DNA of 64,000 nucleotides from Verpa conica. Its lineage: Eukaryota > Ascomycota > Pezizomycetes > Pezizales > Morchellaceae. The stretch covers positions 744,001 through 808,000 of the forward strand of contig JAUFSD010000018.1 of NCBI GenBank assembly GCA_033030425.1. Reading direction: 5' to 3'. Shown in pieces: positions 56,601 through 64,000 of this stretch; within the stretch, counting starts at the first letter, position 1; each line of letters starts with the position of its first letter. A program made the position numbers and the translations under genes. The notes beneath the pieces are model-generated. The model made no database searches. It saw only the letters and a program-made list of their open reading frames with translations, and had not been told where the DNA came from.

Positions 56601-59317
56601 CATCGTCATCCCAATGCTTCCGCTGTTTGACGCTCAGTTCTTGCCCATCCGGGGAGACGAAGACCACAGCCCACTTTTCTGCACAAGGATGGCATCGACC
56701 GGATACAGTATCAGGCCCAAGACGACCCATCATAGCCTCCACAGCTGATCTTACTTCCATTCCAAACTTCTCAGGGGAGGTTTGATCGGAGTTAGAATGT
56801 ATTGACTGAGCGTTCATGTTGAACGATCCTGGAGAGGGCATAGACATGAAGGATCGCCTGTCATCTGGAATACTTGATTGGTCGAGGAGTGGTGATGTAA
56901 TAGAGGCAGACTCGCTTGTTAATGAGGAACCACTGTTACTGAGAACCGACCCCGAACCGATTTCGAATCCAGTATTAGGTGATCTACCAAAGAGTGGGCG
57001 CGATGAAGACCGGCTACTCAGTGGACCCCCTCGGATATCTCGCCCCTCAACAACTTGATGTGATCCTTGGGGATATAGGGCTTGGTAAAGCGTGACAATG
57101 TCGGCCGGACATAGAACAATAAAAGGTTGCACCTCAGTTGTCTCTCGAGGCGAAGTGACAGCTCTTGAGGGAAGGAGGACTGGGGTGGAGTCTGTTGGTC
57201 GTGGGCAACGAAACCTTTGCAGTATACCCTCAATATGACCTCGTATTACCGGCTCAACAGGCGAACTTGTTTTCCTATCCATTCCGTCAGCAAAGCCTTT
57301 ATCAAAATAGGAAAATGAGAAACAAACCATTCACCGAAGATTACGCTAACTGCATGAGCGTACATCTTCTTAAGAACGGGTCGCAAGATCTTTAGCCTAG
57401 CATGTTCGCTAATATGGTGTCCAGTCATAATTCCGTGATACTTTTCAACCAATCAGCACATAAACTCTAGAAAATATCACAAATTCTTACCTCAGGATAG
57501 GAAACCCCATTCATTAAGAACCGATTAAAGAACCACTTGACGATAATCATAATTTCAGCTTGGCGCTGTTTCTTCTGGTCGTCAATTTTTTCGAGGATTG
57601 CGTGCCCTAGTTCCAAGATACCCTCTGGTATTCCACCAGCACCAGGCTCGTCGTCCAGCACCTCAAAAAGTCTTTTTTCTGCTTTAATATAATATTCCTC
57701 AGCCAGAAGATCATGTTTCCCCCGAAGTTCTGATGCAGAATTCCCAGCATTTGTCTCATCGCCTCGTTCAACCAAGAATGAGCCCTCTTGAAGAAGACCC
57801 ATCACAGTAAGTTCAAGATTCTGTTTTGCAGGCCATTCCCGCATCGCAGCCCATGAGTCCATAACGACTAATAGGAATGGTTCCCCCTTATTCTCACAAA
57901 TCATTTTAGCGCAAGTGGTAGCCCAAACATCAGTCCTACGTTTGTCTTCTACCGAATCCGGACCAGTCGAGTTTGCAAATATAGTGTGCACAAGGGTGTA
58001 TAGAGGGTCATTGCGATGAAATGATAATAGCTTTTCGACAGGGCTGATCTCTGACGACTTTTGCATGGGAGGAAGATTTCTAGGAGCTGAGCCTCCACGT
58101 CGAGATGTCTGTTGTGGAAGGATCGACTCTTGGGGGTTCGATTGGCTGTGGAACTTCACTAACGCTTCAAGTTCAGTATTTGACAGGCGGCCTAGGCGAC
58201 TGGCTAGAAATGATGGGTCGGATCTGATCATTGAAATAAACGAGAGAATTGTGTCTCTGGCTTGAATTGGGATCTCATGGAGGAATGAGGTCAATCCCCT
58301 TGGCGCTTCGCGGTCATCGAAGGAACTCGAACTTTTCGAAGAATCCAGCTCAGGCTCCAACATAGCAAAGCGGCGGGTTGCCTCACAAGAATTTCTAACA
58401 TCGTGGAGGGCATTATACAAGGTTGCAAAGTCTGATTTCTGATCTGATTTGAAATGATCCACCAAAGCCTTGTGGCAAAGCTCACCAGATCTAGTCAGCC
58501 GCGCAGAGACTGCGCTCGATACCAAAGATTTATGTAGACGAACTCGGCTTTGAAGGTTTTTGTGTTCTTGATATGCCTGCAGCTTGACTAGATGCGCCAA
58601 CTCGGCTAGTGATGCTGAGGTACTGACACATGACGAAGGAATTTGAGAAATATATGAATCGCCCGAGGAGAGGAGGGGAAGTTGACCAGGAGGAGCAGAT
58701 GCGCTTTGGTTATGCAAACCAGGACGAAGCTTCAAGGACGACTGCTCAAACGGCTGTCGCCCGTGGGCTATCGTCATGTTTTGCGGTGGAGGGGTAGTAG
58801 ATGGAGATGGAGGTACCGGTACCGATATGCTTGGAGTAGCAGTAGTCTGAGGAGCGGGGGATGAACTTCGGGATGAAGTTTGAGGGGGGGCTACAAAGTA
58901 GAACAAGTGGTGTTAGTTACAGACATGATGAGCAAGGAGAGAAGACGTTGTATGTGGGGTGCACCGTGCTGCCGCTGCTGCTGCTGCTGCCATGCTATGC
59001 CATGCCATGCTAGTGCTCTGCTGCCACGCTGGCAACGCACGCAGTAGGAGCATCACATCAGGAATAAGACAGGCAATGCAAAACACAAGCAGAAGCAGCA
59101 TCAAAAACAGGGAGAGAGCCAGGTACAGCGACAGAGCCGCGCGGCGAAAAAATAACAACACCAGCAGTAACAGCAGTAACAAGTAGCGACAATAAAATAG
59201 AAAAAAACGCAAATCACCAAAGTAGAAAGAGAAAAACACCCAATACTAGGAAAAAGAACACCTGGAGGGGGATTGCATACTAGAAGGTGAAGGAGAAAAA
59301 GACTCTGAATCCTTCAT
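53659..59317 (-). CDS. Large conserved fungal protein with C-terminal Sel1-like repeats
   Basis: Minus exons 57491-58890, 57335-57440 and 53659-57296, plus a probable first exon 59260-59317 whose donor is uncertain; about 1,733 residues. Order: Ser/Pro/Thr-rich N terminus; helical region with DTILSFISMIRSDPSFLASR and LLSFHRNDPLYTLVHTIF; block YPEYHGIMTGHHISEHARLK; long disordered Ser-rich linkers; an acidic patch (HWDDDEEDDDDCGHDSDSED); MDRVYHQLKDAVMKLVEEYE; LARGDYVSSQQYHRALLQAR (TPR-like); MTFEYLSRYSVENFCKGEER; and C-terminal Sel1-like units GDPTAQRELAIFYLTNP and AYHWMELSAQGGDEVARKYL. I cannot name the orthologue. Sel1 repeats usually scaffold protein complexes, so a cytosolic scaffold is plausible. 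The intron at 57297-57334 is only 38 nt but is required to keep phase. Confidence 0.8.
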
Positions 59318-62300
59318 GGGTCCATGAGCTGTGGGATCAAGTGCTGCTATAAAAAATGGAGGGGTGGGGGGGAGTAGATGAAGTTATTGTAAGGCGAAGG
59401 CGTGTGTGCGTGTATGTGTGTGTGCGCGGATGTGTATGTGTATGTATGGCGGGGTGAGGTAGAGATGCCAACGGAGGTTTACTCAAGGGCGACGGCGAGA
59501 ATGTCAAGAGAAGATTCGATGGGCCTGCAGTCCAAAGAAAGAGCAATAATTACTATTATAATGACGATGGCGAGAGTTTCTGTAGCAAATAGGAATGTGC
59601 GGTCTCTTCGCTACTGTCAAAAAACGAATAGAGTCTCAGCACTGAGGGCGCAGTCTTTGCGCTGCTCTTTCCGCTGTCGCTGCTAATCGGATATGTATGT
59701 ATCGTGCCTGCTGAGCCTTGATCCTCACTTCTCGCCCTATTCTTCTTTCGTCTCTGTGCTGCAAACTCTTGTCTTTCTGGGTTTTGCTCGATCGCTATGA
59801 GATCGCTAGGGGAGTAATGAAGCTAGTACTATCGTCCTCGCGCTCTTGCTGTTGGCTGCTGTGGAGTTGAAGATGTGTGGGATTGGAGGAGAGGAGAGGT
59901 CGGTGCAGATATCAATAATTACAACTACCATGCCCAACTCCTCTTCCTCCGCCTTTACAGTCCTCACTGTTGTATTTCCCAAAACGATCATATTATTGCT
60001 CGAAGAAGACGCCCACAGCAGAAATGTTATGGCGCTGCTACAAGCTAGCCTCTGCCCAAGAACAGGAACAGGCAAGTTGATACTTTCGGACTCTACCATA
60101 GACACGCTGTCAAGCCTTGTATCTGACCGTTCGCCGCCCTGCCCGCCCCCTCCCCCCTTCTTCGGCCAGCATTATTTCGTGCATGTCGGGACAGGGGTCT
60201 GATTGATGGTGGGGAAAAACAAACGGGGATTGGCTGATCTTCGCCTCCGAAATGTGACAGCAGGACAAGTGACAGCCAATGGCACTTGGCGTTTTCCTAT
60301 GTGTCTGTTTTTGCCTGCTCTTTTTCTGGATGTGGCGGAATGAGATCAAGGAAACTGAGCATACTCTTTCTGGACCTCTGTTCCTTTGGAGAGTCAAGGT
60401 GGCCGGATGCCCGATACGTCCCGATGCTGAATCGCCTGTTAGCCCTCCGAAACGGCACCTGATGAAGAGTGTATCATAAGCGTTTGGGCGACACTCCGCG
60501 GGCTGCTGTTTATCTTGATAGTCAGGAACCTCAGTCGTGCGTAGTAGGCTGACCAGGTGTCGAAGTATCATGATCTACTCTACATCCAACTCAAAGGGCA
60601 CCAAGAGAAAAAAACGCTCATCAACCGAGTCTGTTTCGTCGCTCTAAACAAATTCCTATCCAGGCTGCCCCCTCAGCTTAGGATCATCTCTACAGGAGAT
60701 GCCACTAGAGAGATCTCCTCGGCATACAGTACTAGGCAGCTGTGTCGCAAATTTCTACTGGGAAATCATCGCCATGTCTCTGCCCTCAGCTGCGGTTGTG
60801 CCATGGGACTAGTTCTTTCCAATCCGTCGCCGTTGCCCAGTGACCAGTAGGACTGCCGTCATCAAGCAGATCCCGCTTCTCTACCGAACCTCTCTCCTTC
60901 TGTTTTAAGTCTCTAATAACTCCCGTCCGGGAACCGAACCACCCTCGTCGGCAAGAACAAACAAAATAATCCAAAATCTCCTCTAGTCGATTATTTCCCA
61001 TCTGTCTCTCCCGCTTCTCGAAGCAGACTTTTCACATACCCTTTTGTCGGTCCTATTGGAATTAAGGTGTCGGCGTTGGGGGTGTGGCATCTCGCCGGGA
61101 ATAGTTTGGCGCGCACGCGAACCTCATGTATGTACCATCCTGATTGCCAACTCATCGTTGCATGGACCGTGCATAAGGGAGATAGGGCACGGTATTATAC
61201 CATTCCAGCAAGGGGGAAAGGTACGCCGACACTTCTGAACTCAGCCGCGACGCACTCCAAATTATAGTTTGAAGGGGAAAAAAGGGATCCCCTAATCCTC
61301 CAAAGTGCCATAGCTCCTTCCTGCAGCTTCATCCGAAAACATCCTAATTTATCGAGTCTTGAATGGCTAATTATTTCCTGTTTATCGAAAGGAAATTGGT
61401 GCTTGTGTCTATTTACCTTTATCCTCATGCAGTATCACTAACGAGCCGTGAGGGCTCGAATCGGAATTTGTGTGGAACATCTCCGAATTAACTGAAATAT
61501 TTGGGGGTCTCTAAGAAAACCATAACTCAAGCGCCCCCGCCCCGATGAGATCATTATCCTCGCTCTCTTTATTATGTAGGCGCCTGGTTGTCAGCGGCTT
61601 CTTACTTACAGCTTGCGCTCGATATCCAATCATATTTTAGGACTGAGGGGTTTATGTCGGGGAGTCAACTTCAAGTGAGGGGGAAGAAATAACACGACGT
61701 TGAGGTATTCGCGGGGGCGGGGAATACCACGCCATGAAAGACTTCACTAGTGTTGGCCTCGGGTAAGAATACCAAGTCCTTTTTTTTTTTGTTGGAGACC
61801 GTTCACTTGCGTTTCAGACCTGTTATGTTTTTATTTTTGCTTTACCGTTGAAAATTGTTTTTTTTTTCGCAGGGCGTGCGGAATATCCTGACCTCACTCG
61901 ATTATTATCTTTTGCGCATTCCGTTTCTCTGCGGGTTCGCATCAGATTCCGGCCTTGAAATTGACACCCCAGCCAGCAGGTGGATACTAACTAAAGCATG
62001 CAATGGATTCCTTTACGTATTCCAACGTCAAATGATAGGCTATGCGTACTGTCTATCTGTACTCTATTTCGAGGGGGGATATGGATTTTGAGCTGGGGAG
62101 GCTAGGTAACATGTGAAGCTCCGTGGTGCTTTAATACCATTAGTGGTGCTGTGCTTGGCCTAAGTGTCTACTACCTCCTATCCTTATGTATGCGCAATGC
62201 CGCCTGCACGCACCACTGACGCACCCGCATCTACGGTAAAGTACATCTCACAAGGCGTTTCCATCGCTGGGGAATAGACGTTACCTTACATGTCGTCCAT

Positions 62301-63536
62301 ACATCGATGACTGTACTCTGGTTCTAAACATATCGACTGTCTGCACGGACGTCGTCTCTTTACTTTTGTGCATTACAGCCTGGTACTGTGCGTGCTTGGG
62401 GCATCATACATACTCGTACATGAAACGCCTACCACCTATGGGAAAGAAGCTTAGCTACTCGTGTTTTTGAAGGCGGTTAGGTTCCGTTGGGACATCATAC
62501 GTGGCAGACACTGGGAGTAGAGTGGGTTTCGCTCAACCAACTCGGGACAGACAAGGTTATACTAACGTATATGTACCTGCCCGGTACCTTGAAGTACTTC
62601 TAGCAACGAAATCCGGGTTACTATACTGCCCCAGGAACCCGTACGGAAAAGGGGGGTACGTATGGGTACATGCTCGAGTGCTCGGGCATGTACTCATGCC
62701 GAAAACGTGGCTTCCAGTCCTTTCAAGCCACGATACGATAGTTGAAGCTAGACAGCCCTACATATCATTGCTATGTACTCACGGTAGAGCATCCCTCATT
62801 GAGGCGTAGTAGTGGATACCTATTTCAGGCGAGCGCCGATAAACATTCTAAAGGTTTTTTGGTGATTGGTGATGTCTTTGGTACTTGTGATGCCTCACCG
62901 TCGGACCCTACCGGTGAAGCAATTGTGAACAAAGTAAGCTGTGGATCTCTTGAATTGAATAGACAAAAGGCCTTGTTATCCTACAGATAAGGGCACTCTA
63001 TTGTTGCAGAAACCTAGTATTGTCAGATGACTTGCCCGGTGATTTGAAGAAATGGTTTATGACATGTCTGCTTTCAATTACCTATTCCAAGTTTACAGCT
63101 TGACAGGAATTTACCCCGACTCACCCCGTTATCTGTGAGCTCGAGCTTAGATGTGTGTTGATTCTGCCGGAATTGAAACCTGAACGATACCAAGGGAGTG
63201 TTTTGCCTTGCTTTTTCCGATGTTTGATCTTCGATGTGGAGTTCTCTGTCATGTCGAGATCGATTCGATTTGCTGTCCTCAGGGCCCAGAAAAGGCCCCC
63301 ACACTCTAGTGGAGCCGCAAGAGTTACACCTCTTAACCCCAAATAGCCAAGCTCTCGCCTGTAATCCTTGACCCGGCTTCCCGGAGCCTATTCATACTCC
63401 ACGTTGCACAAACCAATACAAGTGCTCCATCGAAAACCAAAAAAGAAACACGATGTCACCGCGCCAACAGCACAAAGCTCTCCAATAGTCTCCCGAGAAG
63501 AATAATGCTCTACCCGCCATCGCCCTGGCCACCGCT
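59318..63536. other. Long intergenic region
   Basis: Upstream region of the Sel1-like gene, with a GT-rich microsatellite at about 59399-59447, then 3 kb without a recognisable gene. Overlapping ORFs at 59806-60202 (both strands) and the 153-codon minus ORF at 60110-60571 lack any motif. A near-perfect 13-bp inverted repeat lies at 62666-62693. Confidence 0.5.
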
Positions 63537-64000
63537 ATGGAAGACGACTGGGCTTCTCCGTGGGCAGATGCAGACGATCGAGGCCCGACGGAGGTTATCA
63601 GAATTCTCGATGCTGAAGATGCAAAGGATGCAGGAGGAGCTGGAATAGACGTCCCGCAACCCCGGATTCCGGACAGCAACGTCGCGGTGCATACGAATGA
63701 CCCGTGGGGTAGCGGGGAACACGGGTTCGGGGACGCTTCGGCATGGTCAAATCCATCCCCTGGTGTTGGCTCCGGTGAGATCTCGGGGGTGGTAGGGGGG
63801 TCCGGACTCTCGGAGTGGGTTGAGCCGGTATCAGCGGGAGTTCCATCATTTTCTGTGAATAATGCAGAAGAGAAGACGGAATCACCAAATGCTACTAGAA
63901 GTACCACTCAGCAGCTAGGGGGAAAGAAGAAAGATGGGTGGTTTGGGGCTACAGATGAAGCAGATGCGTGGGCTGCCGGTTCCGATTGGGGAGACGGAAA
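63537..64000 (+). CDS. Acidic Trp-rich protein, 3' partial
   Basis: An open frame of 154 codons starts at ATG 63537 and runs off the right edge without a stop. It begins MEDDWASPWADADDRGPTEV and has repeated short acidic Trp units (NDPWGSGEHGFGDASAWSN, LSEWVEPV, KKDGWFGATDEADAWAAG, SDWGDG). No basic domain or membrane segment is visible. The evenly spaced acidic Trp motifs resemble N termini of fungal scaffold or trafficking proteins with W-acid peptide motifs, which is inference. Minus-strand ORFs over the same bases are shadows. The product cannot be named from this fragment. Confidence 0.7.
   Translation, partial: MEDDWASPWADADDRGPTEVIRILDAEDAKDAGGAGIDVPQPRIPDSNVAVHTNDPWGSGEHGFGDASAWSNPSPGVGSGEISGVVGGSGLSEWVEPVSAGVPSFSVNNAEEKTESPNATRSTTQQLGGKKKDGWFGATDEADAWAAGSDWGDG

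Noticed and set aside
59806..60202. Overlapping ORFs on both strands as genes
   Set aside because: No motif, mutual overlap, and position in the leader region of the Sel1-like gene.
60110..60571. 153-codon minus ORF
   Set aside because: Low-complexity, basic composition without any family signature or splice support.
62501..62809. 102-codon plus ORF as a gene
   Set aside because: Starts at a non-ATG codon, spans an inverted repeat and shows no conserved block.

Overview
The window is nuclear DNA of a filamentous ascomycete (Pezizomycotina). Genes carry many short introns, mostly about 35-90 nt with GT...AG ends and CTAAC/CTAAT-like branch sites, and the gene set is typically fungal. A truffle/cup-fungus type genome (Pezizomycetes) fits the loose spacing, MITEs and gene relics, but the class is a guess. 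I see no rRNA, tRNA, CRISPR or prokaryotic feature.

Layout, left to right. Left third: SYG1/XPR1-type SPX-EXS phosphate exporter (+, first exon off the left edge); PQ-loop vacuolar transporter (+); a gene-poor stretch with a decayed ankyrin gene; calcineurin A (-); a WW-domain protein (+); a YAR1-like ankyrin protein (+); mitoribosomal MRPL15/mL57 (+); tRNA-splicing endonuclease SEN2 (+), convergent with the small secreted protein LCL2 (-). Middle third: one orphan ORF, then about 7 kb with no gene I can defend, a 12-TM MFS transporter (+), a C2H2 zinc-finger protein (+), and a very long CTK1/CDK12-type kinase (+). Right third: NPY1 NADH pyrophosphatase (-), RNA polymerase I/III subunit RPC40 (+), a broken DUF6536 gene (-), mitoribosomal bL27 (MRP7, -) divergent from ALG14 (+), a roughly 1,730-residue protein with Sel1-like repeats (-), and the 5' end of an acidic Trp-rich protein running off the right edge.

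The genes are unrelated housekeeping or regulatory functions. There is no biosynthetic cluster. Exon structures were rebuilt by hand by joining conserved protein blocks at GT/GC...AG sites and checking that all phases close.

The most unusual content is a series of very short insertions flanked by 11-15 bp direct repeats. Four of them (36.4, 45.8, 46.5 and 48.8 kb) carry the same sequence, ending in an (ATTC)n tail on the minus strand, and a fifth copy at 50.6 kb lies in the opposite orientation. They look like drastically 5'-truncated copies of one non-LTR retroelement. Two further short insertions (7.9 and 16.4 kb) end in poly(A) next to a direct repeat. A third site, at 18.6-18.9 kb just upstream of SEN2, may be a poly(A)-tailed insertion with a 20-bp duplication or a diverged tandem duplication. 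Three DNA-transposon-derived MITEs (5.0, 14.7 and 27.9 kb) and a 28-bp perfect palindrome add to the picture.
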